Below, piece after piece: positions 19,756-28,252 of a stretch of DNA of 64,000 nt. How positions within the stretch are numbered: position 1 is the stretch's first letter; each line of letters opens with the position of its first letter. Source of the stretch: Anaerocolumna sp. (lineage in GTDB: Bacteria; Bacillota; Clostridia; Lachnospirales; Lachnospiraceae); NCBI GenBank assembly GCA_029239975.1, contig JARBTX010000001.1, forward strand, positions 62,001 to 126,000, written 5' to 3'. The position numbers and the translations under genes were made by a program. Under the pieces are notes generated by a model. That model had not been told where the DNA came from. It saw only the letters and a program-made list of their open reading frames with translations, and did not search any database.

Positions 19756-21165
19756 TTAATGTTTATTTTTATTAGGCATTAAATGTATCGCCATCCCATT
19801 TATGTCATCTAAAACTTCCGTTACTGCTTCATTATAAGTAGGGTGTGGTCTTATTACTGACGCTAAATCCTTAACTTTTAAGTTATTTACAATAGCAGAT
19901 GCAAACTCTCCAATCATATCCGTTGCTCTAGCGCAAACTAACTGAGCTCCCAGAATATGTTCTGTTAATGCATCTGTTATTACTTTTATATAACCCCTTT
20001 CATCCATTGAAATAATTGTTTTACAATTTCCTAACATAGGATATTTCGAGATGTTTACTTGGTAGCCTTTGCTCTTCGCTTCATCTTCTGTCATACCAAC
20101 CACTGCAATCTCTGGAGATGTGTAAATACAAGCAGGAATCACATCCACACGAATAGACCTAGAAACATTGCATATGTGTTCCACCGCTGCAATACCTTGA
20201 GCTGATGCTGCATGTGCTAACTGTGTACCTTTTATGACATCTCCTATTGCATAGACTCCAGGTATATTGGATTCAAAGTTTTGATTGACTTGTATATGAC
20301 TTCCATTCATCTCTATGGGAATATCATCAACAAATAAACCTTCTACATTCGCTTTACGACCAATTGCAACTAAAACACCTTCTGTTATGCATGTTTTTGT
20401 AGTTCCATTTTCGCTATACTGTAGATTTAAATTTTCACCATCCATGGTAATACCAAGTAACCTAGATTTTGTATGAATTTTAACACCTTTTTTCTTAAGA
20501 GACATGGATACTGTTTGAGAAACTTCTCGGTCCATGGCAGGAAGTATACGGTCCATAACTTCTATTATTTCTACCGTAGCTCCTAGCGCTTGGTAAATCG
20601 TGGCAATCTCAACACCGATTACCCCACCACCAATTATGACTAGTTTTTCATAAAATCGATCGGATGTTAATAATTCATCACTAGTAAATACATGTTTTAA
20701 ACCTAATCCATCTATTGGTGGTATACTTGGTTTTGAACCTGTAGCGATTAATATCTTATCTGTGATTATTTCTTGGCTACTATTATCCTTATCGATTCTT
20801 ACGGTCTTTGGATTGATAATAGTTGCATGCCCGTCAATAACTGTTACTTCATTTGCCGAAAGTAAACTAATTACACCATTTCGAACTTTATTTACTACTT
20901 CATCTTTTCTCTCATGCATTTTATGAAAATCAAAGGTTAAATTCGTAAATGCTAATCCTAATGTCTCAAACTTCCCTGCTTCTTGATAAAGATGTGCGCT
21001 GTACATCAGAGATTTTGTGGGTATACAACCCCGATTTAAGCAAGTACCACCAATCTCTCTACTTTCTACAATTGCAGTTTTCATACCTAATTGCACAGCT
21101 TTTATGGCCGCAACATAACCACCAGGGCCTGAACCAATTACTACTAAATCATACTTATCCGACAT
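19756..21165 (-). CDS. lpdA: Dihydrolipoyl dehydrogenase (glycine cleavage L-protein)
   Basis: FAD enzyme that reoxidises the lipoyl arm with NAD+. 469 residues: FAD motif GSGPGG (11-16), redox disulfide Cys42-Cys47 in GGTCLNRGCIPTK, NAD motif IIGGGVIGVE (about 174), second FAD motif IPGVYAIGDV (about 305) and the catalytic His in RPHPTYNEA near the C-terminus. ATG 21165 with GGAGG is the start; the frame upstream is a structured leader. Neighbouring lplA and gcv genes assign it to glycine cleavage, not to a pyruvate complex. Confidence 0.93.
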   Translation of the reverse strand: MSDKYDLVVIGSGPGGYVAAIKAVQLGMKTAIVESREIGGTCLNRGCIPTKSLMYSAHLYQEAGKFETLGLAFTNLTFDFHKMHERKDEVVNKVRNGVISLLSANEVTVIDGHATIINPKTVRIDKDNSSQEIITDKILIATGSKPSIPPIDGLGLKHVFTSDELLTSDRFYEKLVIIGGGVIGVEIATIYQALGATVEIIEVMDRILPAMDREVSQTVSMSLKKKGVKIHTKSRLLGITMDGENLNLQYSENGTTKTCITEGVLVAIGRKANVEGLFVDDIPIEMNGSHIQVNQNFESNIPGVYAIGDVIKGTQLAHAASAQGIAAVEHICNVSRSIRVDVIPACIYTSPEIAVVGMTEDEAKSKGYQVNISKYPMLGNCKTIISMDERGYIKVITDALTEHILGAQLVCARATDMIGEFASAIVNNLKVKDLASVIRPHPTYNEAVTEVLDDINGMAIHLMPNKNKH

Positions 21166-21225
21166 GTTAATCCTCCATAATGCCAAAACACTGTAGCTTG
21201 GCACAAGCACAATACTTGTAATTGA
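21166..21225 (-). promoter_or_regulatory. lpdA leader motif (shared with sufB)
   Basis: On the minus strand the 60 bases before the lpdA ATG read TATTGTGCT, a hairpin TGCCAA...TTGGCA, then the GGAGG site. The sufB leader at 57442-57500 aligns along its whole length. It could be a regulatory hairpin or a dispersed repeat. Confidence 0.5.
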
Positions 21226-21286
21226 ATAAAATATTTAATTATAAATTATCTCTATAACGATCTATTGCAAAACTTCTAGGTTTAAT

Positions 21287-22342
21287 CTATATTCCTTCTT
21301 TCAGAATTAACTGAATTACATCTTGTATCATCTTATCTGTAAGGGATTCGCGCCTTGGAATTAAGTCTAACTTTATTTTAATGTCATCCGATGTAAAGTT
21401 ACAATTTAAAAATGCTTCAGATAGCGAATCAATAAACCAGACATCCATAGCATCTGAATAAATTTGACATGTATTTATTTTACCGGACTCAATATTAAGA
21501 TGTAAGTCTATATTTCCCCAATCAAATCTACTACCAAAAGAATAGTCAAATTCTATTTTTTTACCATAATTCCATTCCCACGATGAATACTTCTCCTGTA
21601 ATCGATTTATCTCATTACTATCGATGGCAGTATCCTGTATCTGAACCAGCTGACACTGATACACACTTGAAAAAGCTTTAATCAATTGTTCTTTCATGGT
21701 ATTAATATTTATTTCCTTCTCTATCACATTAAGCATATTAGTGTTATCAGCGATATGAGAATTTTCTAAATCTCTAGCACAATCCATTAGATTTGTAACC
21801 CTTGATCTTACTGAATCCACACCTTTTGAGATTAACTTATCTTTTGATACCGTAAGGTACTTAGATAACTTCTCCATATCCACATCGACTAAAATGGTTC
21901 CATGATGATAGGAGTGCGTACCATCTGAGTAGAATGCATTACCTGAAATTTTTCTGCCATCTACTGTAATATCATTTCTGCCTGTTACTTCTGCTGTTAT
22001 ACCAAAAGCAGATACTGCTTTAATAATTACTGATAATTGTTTTTGCAGATCATAATCTTGTTTTTGCACAAGAAAAGTAAAGTTCAAATTACCTAAATCA
22101 TGAAAAACAGCTCCACCTCCAGATAATCTTCGTACTAATCTTCCTCCATCTTCCGTTAATTCTTTAATTTTACATTCTTTCCAGGGATTTTGATTCTTAC
22201 CAATTACCACTGTTTTTTCATTCTGCCAAAGATATAAGATACATTCACCCGTCTTTACACTTGATAATAAATATTCTTCCAGTGCCAGATTATGAAAAGG
22301 ATTGTTATCACTACTAAGTATGTATTTTATATTATTAATCAA
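21287..22342 (-). CDS. lplA: Lipoate--protein ligase
   Basis: Attaches lipoate to the GcvH lysine via lipoyl-AMP. 351 residues: an N-terminal catalytic domain with RRLSGGGAVFHDLGNLNF (about 70-87) and TGRNDITVDGRKISGNA (about 120-136), then a C-terminal accessory domain (about 260-345). The start appears to be TTG at 22342, with AAAGG 8 bases upstream; the first Met codons further in lack a site. It lies between gcvPB and lpdA, which fits activation of GcvH. Confidence 0.92.
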   Translation of the reverse strand: MINNIKYILSSDNNPFHNLALEEYLLSSVKTGECILYLWQNEKTVVIGKNQNPWKECKIKELTEDGGRLVRRLSGGGAVFHDLGNLNFTFLVQKQDYDLQKQLSVIIKAVSAFGITAEVTGRNDITVDGRKISGNAFYSDGTHSYHHGTILVDVDMEKLSKYLTVSKDKLISKGVDSVRSRVTNLMDCARDLENSHIADNTNMLNVIEKEININTMKEQLIKAFSSVYQCQLVQIQDTAIDSNEINRLQEKYSSWEWNYGKKIEFDYSFGSRFDWGNIDLHLNIESGKINTCQIYSDAMDVWFIDSLSEAFLNCNFTSDDIKIKLDLIPRRESLTDKMIQDVIQLILKEGI

Positions 22343-22483
22343 TCTTTTCGCCTTTCTTTTATGAATATGTATTTAATAAAGTAATATTTTTTAGTTATTA
22401 ATGAATTTTTATTGATATATCATATCTATAAAAGTAATATAAATTACCTCTAAAGGTAGATTTTTATAGTTGACTAAAATATT

Positions 22484-22588
22484 ATTATGATTTGCAAGGC
22501 AAAAAGGAACTGTGACAAAATGAATATTGTTACTATTCATTTTGTTTGTTTTATAATTTGTTTCTTATTATGCCTTGCATATCATAAT
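22484..22588. repeat. Nested palindromic element between gcvPB and lplA
   Basis: Outer inverted repeats of 18 bp (22484-22501 and 22571-22588, 17 of 18 matching; ATTATGATWTGCAAGGCA) enclose a second perfect hairpin, ACAAAATGAAT/ATTCATTTTGT (22515-22545). At 105 bp it looks like a small MITE or a large processing/terminator hairpin in the gcv operon. Confidence 0.7.
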
Positions 22589-22640
22589 TTCTAAGGGTTC
22601 CCATTTTGTAAATATAGCTCCAAAAAATATAACTTATTAA

Positions 22641-24101
22641 TTAATCAAAGTTATATTTAAGGACAGGCTTTCTAGCCGCCTTAACTTCATCCGGCCTTCC
22701 TATTGGAGTCTTTTTTGGACTTTGAATCAAATCTTCTGGATTTGTTGTGGCTTCTTTATAAACCTTTTTTAATATATCAATCACGTTATCTAAAGTTTCC
22801 TTGGATTCTGTTTCGGTAGGTTCTAGCATTAAAGCTTCATGAACAATAAGCGGGAAATACATGGTTGGAGGATGAATTCCATAATCTAGAATCGCTTTAG
22901 CTATATCTATTGCTGCAACTCCTGTATCATGCTTTAATTCTTCTAAGCTCATGACAAACTCATGCATACAAGGTCCAGCAAACGGCATATGATAGATATC
23001 TATTAATTGGTTCATCATATAATTAGCATTTAGTACTGCATTTTCAGATGCATTTTTTAATCCATCACCACCAAGGGTTAGTATATAAGTAAGAGCTTTT
23101 ACAACCACAAGAAAGTTACCATAAAATTCTTTTACTCTTCCAATACTAGCACTATATTCTGCTTTATCATCATTTTCGTTTTTGTAGATTAATTTATATT
23201 GTCCATCCGCTTCCATTACTCTTGGTAAAGGTAAATATTTACCTAAGAAATCTTTACAGCCAACTGGACCACCACCTGGTCCACCACCACCGTGAGGAGT
23301 TGAGAATGTTTTATGCAGATTTAGATGAACTACATCAAATCCCATATCACCCGGTCTTGCTACACCCATGATAGCATTCAGATTTGCTCCATCATAATAA
23401 TTAAGACCACCAGCTTGGTGAATGATTTCTGTTATCTCAAGAATATTCTTATCAAATAATCCAACTGTATTTGGATTCGTAAGCATAAAACCTGCTGTGT
23501 CTTCACCAACTACTTTTTTAAGTTCTGTGATATCAACAAAACCATCTGCAGTTGATGGAATATTAATAACGGAATAACCAGCCATTGCTGCACTTGCAGG
23601 ATTTGTACCATGTGCAGAATCAGGTACGATTATCTTTGTTCTTTTTTCATCGTTTCGCTCGTTATGATAAGCACGAATTAATTTTAGCCCAGTATATTCT
23701 CCATGAGCTCCTGCTGCTGGTTGAAAAGACAAATAATCCATGCCTGTTATTTCACATAGGTACTTTTCTGCTAATTTCATTACTTTAAGACACCCTTGTG
23801 TTGTATATTCAGGCTGCAGTGGATGAATGTCTGAAAATCCTGGTAACTTTGCAATTTCTTCATTTAGTTTGGGATTATATTTCATAGTACAAGAACCAAG
23901 AGGATAAAAGCCATTATTAACACCATAGGTCCGGTTAGCAAGTTCTGTATAATGCCTACTAACATCAGTCTCTGATATTTCTGGTAAATGTAATTTCTTA
24001 TTTCTTAAAAACATACTATCTAACTTATATTCTGGTACATCAGTAGACGGAAAAATCTCGTGGCCTCGATCTGTGATACTTTTTTCAAATATTAACTTCA
24101 T
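22641..24101 (-). CDS. gcvPB: Glycine dehydrogenase (decarboxylating) subunit 2
   Basis: PLP-bearing half of the split P-protein, which decarboxylates glycine and passes aminomethyl to GcvH. 486 residues; the PLP lysine is in HLNLHKTFSTPHGGGGPG (about 265), the classic P-protein motif. Of two nearby ATG codons, 24101 lies 9 bases after GGAGG and 24107 only 3, so 24101 is preferred. The gene overlaps gcvPA by 17 bp, which implies coupled translation of the two subunits. Confidence 0.95.
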   Translation of the reverse strand: MKLIFEKSITDRGHEIFPSTDVPEYKLDSMFLRNKKLHLPEISETDVSRHYTELANRTYGVNNGFYPLGSCTMKYNPKLNEEIAKLPGFSDIHPLQPEYTTQGCLKVMKLAEKYLCEITGMDYLSFQPAAGAHGEYTGLKLIRAYHNERNDEKRTKIIVPDSAHGTNPASAAMAGYSVINIPSTADGFVDITELKKVVGEDTAGFMLTNPNTVGLFDKNILEITEIIHQAGGLNYYDGANLNAIMGVARPGDMGFDVVHLNLHKTFSTPHGGGGPGGGPVGCKDFLGKYLPLPRVMEADGQYKLIYKNENDDKAEYSASIGRVKEFYGNFLVVVKALTYILTLGGDGLKNASENAVLNANYMMNQLIDIYHMPFAGPCMHEFVMSLEELKHDTGVAAIDIAKAILDYGIHPPTMYFPLIVHEALMLEPTETESKETLDNVIDILKKVYKEATTNPEDLIQSPKKTPIGRPDEVKAARKPVLKYNFD

Positions 24102-25425
24102 TTTCATTCACCTCCTTAAGAATTTCAATGAGATGGTCAACTTCTTCTTTTGTATTTAATTCGGTAGCACACCATATGATTAAGCCTTCTTTATCGTTTA
24201 TTAGATAGCCTCCTAATATACCATGATTCTCTAAATATCTTAACAAATGTTTTGCATCACCTTTATATCTGGTTACGAACTCATGAAAAAATTCGCCTTG
24301 ATAAACCAACTCAAAATCACCTAATTCACATAATTGATCTGCTAGATAATGTGCATGTGACATACTTAAGATTGCAGCCTGCTCTAACCCTTTTCTACCT
24401 AAAGTGCTAAGATATACACAAGCCGCTAAGGCACAGAGAGCCTGATTGGAACAAATATTACTGGAAGCTTTTTCTCGCCTAATATGTTGTTCTCTGGCTT
24501 GTAATGTTAATACAAATGCTCTTCTCCCTTGTGCATCAAGTGTTTCTCCAACGATTCTCCCTGGTAATTTACGCATTAATTTTTCAGTGGTAGCCATAAA
24601 TCCTAAATAAGGTCCACCAAAAGATAATGGAATCCCTAAAGGCTGACCTTCACCTACTGCAATATCAGCTCCATATTCATATGGTGTTTTTAGGATTCCT
24701 AATGCGATAGGATTACAACTCATAATATATTTGGCACCACAATCCTTAGTAATCTTACCTATGGCATCACCGTCTTCTATTTGACCATAATAATTTGGTT
24801 GTTGTATCATAACGCACGCGGTTTCTTCTGATATAACTTTCTCCAAATACTCTATATCTGTCCGACCATCTATATCTGGTACTATACTTATATCAAATTC
24901 TGTTCCATCAAGGTAGGTCTTGATTGTCTCAATCACTTCTGGATTAATGGTACTAGAAAGTATAACTTTAGTACGCTTTTTCTCCCTGCACATAATAACT
25001 GCTTCCGCTGCTGCCGTAGCTCCGTCATACACGGAAGCGTTAGCTACATCCATACCTGTTAATTCACAAATCATAGTTTGGAATTCGAATATTGCTTGAA
25101 GCGTACCTTGACTAATTTCAGCTTGATACGGGGTGTAGGCTGTTACAAACTCTTCTTTACTAGCTATATATTTCACACTTGTGGGTATATAATGACGATA
25201 TGCTCCACATCCCCTGTATATAGTTTGAAATACTTTATTTTCATCTGCTAATCTAGTCATTTTACTTCTTACTTCAAATTCTGATAGACCATTTGGAATT
25301 TCTAGTGGTCTATTTAAAAGGACGTCTTTGGGTATTGATGAATATAATTCACCTATCGTAGAATAACCCATGGAAGCTAGCATATTCTGCTGCTCATGTA
25401 ACGTATTTGGCACGTATGTTGCCAT
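24085..25425 (-). CDS. gcvPA: Glycine dehydrogenase (decarboxylating) subunit 1
   Basis: The other half of the split P-protein, 446 residues, with an aminotransferase-like fold but without the PLP lysine. Recognisable blocks: MATYVPNTLHEQQNML at the N-terminus, YTPYQAEISQGTLQAIFEFQ (about 95-114) and LTLQAREQHIRREKASSNIC (about 306-325). The start is 2 bp after the gcvH stop, with GGGAGG. It forms a heterotetramer with GcvPB. Confidence 0.95.
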   Translation of the reverse strand: MATYVPNTLHEQQNMLASMGYSTIGELYSSIPKDVLLNRPLEIPNGLSEFEVRSKMTRLADENKVFQTIYRGCGAYRHYIPTSVKYIASKEEFVTAYTPYQAEISQGTLQAIFEFQTMICELTGMDVANASVYDGATAAAEAVIMCREKKRTKVILSSTINPEVIETIKTYLDGTEFDISIVPDIDGRTDIEYLEKVISEETACVMIQQPNYYGQIEDGDAIGKITKDCGAKYIMSCNPIALGILKTPYEYGADIAVGEGQPLGIPLSFGGPYLGFMATTEKLMRKLPGRIVGETLDAQGRRAFVLTLQAREQHIRREKASSNICSNQALCALAACVYLSTLGRKGLEQAAILSMSHAHYLADQLCELGDFELVYQGEFFHEFVTRYKGDAKHLLRYLENHGILGGYLINDKEGLIIWCATELNTKEEVDHLIEILKEVNENEVNI

Positions 25426-25427
25426 AT

Positions 25428-25802
25428 TTATTCCTCCCTGCTAATCAGATCATCGTATTCTTGTTCTGTTAGTAGTTCCTCTTTTACGGTTATTTCTTCA
25501 ACGACCATAAACCAAGCATCATATGGATTGGAATTTACTAGTTCTGGTTGGTCAAGCAATTCTTCATTAATCTCTTTTACAACTCCTGTAACCGGACTAT
25601 ATACATTGGATACAGCCTTTACAGATTCTACATCAGCAAACGTTTCTCCTGCGATTACTTCATCTTCTACCTCAGGTAAATTAATAAAAACCAAATCTCC
25701 TAATTCCTTTTGAGCATAATCAGATAATCCTACTCTTGCTGTTGTTTCGTTAATAAACTCCACCCATTCATGTGTTTTTGTAAATAGTCTTACTTTCTTC
25801 AT
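25428..25802 (-). CDS. gcvH: Glycine cleavage H-protein
   Basis: Lipoyl carrier that shuttles the aminomethyl group between P-, T- and L-proteins. 124 residues; the lipoylated lysine is Lys62 in ADVESVKAVSNVY. The N-terminal HEWV motif and the YSPVTG turn are typical. AAGGAG ribosome site. A repeat-rich gap of about 400 bp separates it from gcvT, while gcvPA follows after 2 bp. Confidence 0.96.
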   Translation of the reverse strand: MKKVRLFTKTHEWVEFINETTARVGLSDYAQKELGDLVFINLPEVEDEVIAGETFADVESVKAVSNVYSPVTGVVKEINEELLDQPELVNSNPYDAWFMVVEEITVKEELLTEQEYDDLISREE

Positions 25803-26200
25803 ACTTTTCTCCTTTTTTATCTATAATTTATTTATTCCTAAAAACATGATCCTGTTACACTCTTTTTATGAACATACGTATATATACTTATGTTCCGATA
25901 TTGATTATCATAGGTTCTTTATATTTAAATCTCTTATTTAATTATTGGTGGTTCCTTATAATTAAATCTTTTATATGATTCTTCATGGTTCTTTATATTT
26001 ATATCTTTTGTGGTGATTCTTCATGGTTCTATATATTTATATCTTTTGTGGTGATTCTTCATGGTTCTTTTTATTTATATCTTTTGTGGTGATTAATCTA
26101 TGTTCTTTTATTTATTCCAAGACTTCTGTGTAGATTTTTAGTTCTTATGTTATTCACTTATATTCCTATGTATTTATCAAAGTATTGAATGTTTTATGAA
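25803..26200. repeat. Tandem-repeat spacer between gcvT and gcvH
   Basis: No gene. It holds three adjacent 38-bp units (25977-26014, 26015-26052, 26053-26090) that begin GATTCTTCATGGTTCT and differ at one or two positions. Degenerate partial units extend on both sides (about 25942-25976 and 26091-26130). This is a minisatellite-like array inside an operon. Confidence 0.85.
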
Positions 26201-27292
26201 TTATTTATCTGATAATTTATAAAATGGCAACTTAGTAACTATTGCACTAATTCTTTTACCACGTACTTCTACCTCTACCTCGGTACCTATTTCTGAATAA
26301 CTACTATCAAGTAATGCCATTGCTACAGGTCTATCAAGAGTAGGGCAAAATGTTCCGGAAGTAGTAACTCCAATTACTATATCATCATAATATACAGAGC
26401 AATGTTCTCTAGCAATTCCCCTTCCTGTTATATTAAGTCCTACTCGTTTTTTTGTGATATCTCCTTTTGATAGTAATCCTTTTTTCCCAATAAACTCTTC
26501 TTTATCCATTTTAACCGCAAAACTTAATCCCGTTTCTAGTGGTGAAATTGTCTCATCCATTTCGTGTCCATATAATGGCATTGCAGCCTCTAGTCTTAGA
26601 GTATCTCTAGCACCAAGTCCACATGGAATTAAACCTTCATCCTTACCGGCATTTAACAATTCCTTCCACAAGTTAGGTGCGAAGTCTGGTTCACAATAAA
26701 TTTCATAACCATCTTCTCCGGTATAACCAGTCTTTGATATAAGGCAAGGTATTCCGGCAATGTTTCCCTTTTCGATAAAAGTATAATATTTTAAAGGAAT
26801 ACAATCTTCCTTCGTCAATTTCTTTAAAATTGTTAATGAATTAGGACCTTGTAAAGCAATTTGAGCGAAATTGTCTGAACTATCCACAAACAAGACTTCT
26901 CCAAACAAATGCTGTTTCATCCATGCAACGTCCTTTTCACGGTTGGAAGCATTCACCACGATCATGTATTTCTCACTATTTAATCGATAAACTAATAAAT
27001 CATCTACAACACCACCTGTTTCATTACACATTGGACTATACTTTACTTGCCCATCAATCATTTTGCTACAATCGTTTGTTACTAACATCTGTACATTTTT
27101 TAGTGCATCAGGACCACTGATTATGACTTCTCCCATGTGTGATACATCAAAAAGACCAGCAGCATTTCTAACAGCCAAATGTTCTTTTATCACCCCTGTC
27201 TCGTATTGAACTGGTAATAAAAAACCAGCAAATGGTACAATTTTTCCCTTGTTTTGCACATGTAATTCATAGAGTGGAGTTTTCTTTTCCAT
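26201..27292 (-). CDS. gcvT: Glycine cleavage T-protein (aminomethyltransferase)
   Basis: Transfers the methylene group from the aminomethyl-lipoyl H-protein to tetrahydrofolate and releases ammonia. 363 residues; typical blocks are FAGFLLPVQYETGVIKEH, LFDVSHMGE (about 48-56), the folate-site Asp in VDDLLVYRL and KTGYTGEDGYEIYC (about 192). ATG 27292 has AAGGGGA; the six codons before it have no site. It is the first gene after the glycine riboswitch. Confidence 0.95.
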   Translation of the reverse strand: MEKKTPLYELHVQNKGKIVPFAGFLLPVQYETGVIKEHLAVRNAAGLFDVSHMGEVIISGPDALKNVQMLVTNDCSKMIDGQVKYSPMCNETGGVVDDLLVYRLNSEKYMIVVNASNREKDVAWMKQHLFGEVLFVDSSDNFAQIALQGPNSLTILKKLTKEDCIPLKYYTFIEKGNIAGIPCLISKTGYTGEDGYEIYCEPDFAPNLWKELLNAGKDEGLIPCGLGARDTLRLEAAMPLYGHEMDETISPLETGLSFAVKMDKEEFIGKKGLLSKGDITKKRVGLNITGRGIAREHCSVYYDDIVIGVTTSGTFCPTLDRPVAMALLDSSYSEIGTEVEVEVRGKRISAIVTKLPFYKLSDK

Positions 27293-27322
27293 ATAAATCC
27301 CCTTTCGCAATTAAATAAAAAT

Positions 27323-27417
27323 GATTCGAAAGTCAAAAGTCGTTAATATATTAAATTATGAATATATATACACCGATATTCATTCACGAATTAACTTCGA
27401 CTTTTAACACTCGAATC
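27323..27417. repeat. Large inverted repeat in the gcvT leader
   Basis: Arms of about 25-28 bp (27323-27347 and 27390-27417) pair with a few mismatches (GATTCGA...AAAAGTCG...TTAAT). On the minus strand the hairpin is followed by ATTTTTATTT. It lies between the riboswitch terminator and gcvT and could act as a second termination point or be an inserted repeat. Confidence 0.6.
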
Positions 27418-27435
27418 TTAAAAATAAAATTACAT

Positions 27436-27645
27436 TAAAAAAAGACGTACTGATTACTCAATACGCCTCTGTTGATTTACCTGAAAGATTCTTCTGCCTA
27501 ACTTAAAGTTAGACAGAGTTGCTTCGTCGGTGCTACATCGCTTTCCAGAGAATCGTCCAGAATTGGTCCTTTTGCCTGAGAGTTATCGCGAATCACCTTC
27601 GGCGCCAAACAAATATCATTTAGTCTCTCCCAATTCTTTCAACCG
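27436..27645 (-). ncRNA. Tandem glycine riboswitch with terminator platform
   Basis: On the minus strand two glycine aptamers are recognisable in series. The first (about 27645-27560) has GGGAGAGACT, GGCGCCGAAGG and AACTCTCAGGCAAAAGGAC. The second (about 27560-27463) has TTCTCTGGAAAGCG, GCACCGACGAAG and a degenerate CTTTCAGGTAAA core. It is followed by hairpin AGGCGTATTG/CAGTACGTCT and seven T (27436-27467). The second aptamer's last strand overlaps the terminator's first arm, so glycine binding should relieve termination and turn on gcvT. Confidence 0.92.
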
Positions 27646-27657
27646 ATTTATAATAAC

Positions 27658-27686
27658 ATTATAATATGTAAGATATTTACTGTCAA
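27658..27686 (-). promoter_or_regulatory. Promoter of the gcv operon
   Basis: Perfect minus-strand -35 TTGACA (27681-27686), 17-bp spacer and -10 TATAAT (27658-27663), placing the transcript start just before the first glycine aptamer. Confidence 0.88.
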
Positions 27687-27799
27687 GATTTGCCATGCTT
27701 ATTTTATCATAAATAAATAAACATTTTATAATTAAGTATCATTATTTACTCCATGGTAATTATAGTAAATCTTTGTTTAATCAATTAATAAAAATTCAT

Positions 27800-27828
27800 T
27801 TGACAATATAAAAATAAATTGATATAAT
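27800..27828 (+). promoter_or_regulatory. Promoter of the T-box/ilvBN operon
   Basis: Perfect TTGACA (27800-27805), 17-bp spacer, TATAAT (27823-27828), about 20 bp before the T-box Stem I. It is divergent from the gcv promoter. Confidence 0.87.
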
Positions 27829-27849
27829 TACAAAAATTATAAATAACCA

Positions 27850-28231
27850 AAAGCGATGATTAGGAGAAGTACATACTCACCTAAAGCACAGAGAGAAGAT
27901 GGTTGGTGCGAATCTTCATGACGGGAGTAAAGTTTGAGAAAAACAAACTTTGTTTGAGATTGAATAACTTAGTTTGCCAAAACAAACTTAGGCGTAAGCC
28001 TTGGAAGTAGCCTTTGAGCTGTGAACCGAACAATACTATTTAAGTAGACTTCACCGGAGTTTCCACCGTTAAAAGGAAAGCGGTATCAGATATGATGGAT
28101 GCAATTTTATATTGTATATTATCCTTTATTATCCCGTACTGATTAAGAGCAAAGAGTAATCTTTGAATTTAGGTGGTAACACGGACTATAATGTTCGCCC
28201 TAAGCTTTATATAAGCTTAGGGCGTTTTTTT
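27850..28231 (+). ncRNA. T-box leader of ilvBN, probable valine specifier
   Basis: Stem I begins AGCGATGATTAGGAGAAGTA and carries the AG-bulge element GGTTGGTG (27901-27908). The T-box sequence AGGTGGTAACACGG is at 28171-28184, followed by terminator CGCCCTAAGCTT/AAGCTTAGGGCG and seven T (28196-28231). The segment GGAA-GTA-GCC near the base of Stem I (GTA at 28007-28009) matches the usual specifier position, so uncharged tRNA-Val would be the ligand. TGGT in the bulge pairs with ACCA, fitting discriminator A. About 60 bases of AAGTTTG/CAAACTT hairpins appear inserted in Stem I. Confidence 0.9.
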
Positions 28232-28252
28232 ATTACAGAAAGGAGCAATTAT

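Noticed and set aside
25977-26090. Tandem repeats considered as a CRISPR array
   Set aside because: The units are contiguous and near-identical, with no unique spacers and no cas genes; the same applies to the arrays at 51218 and 63407.
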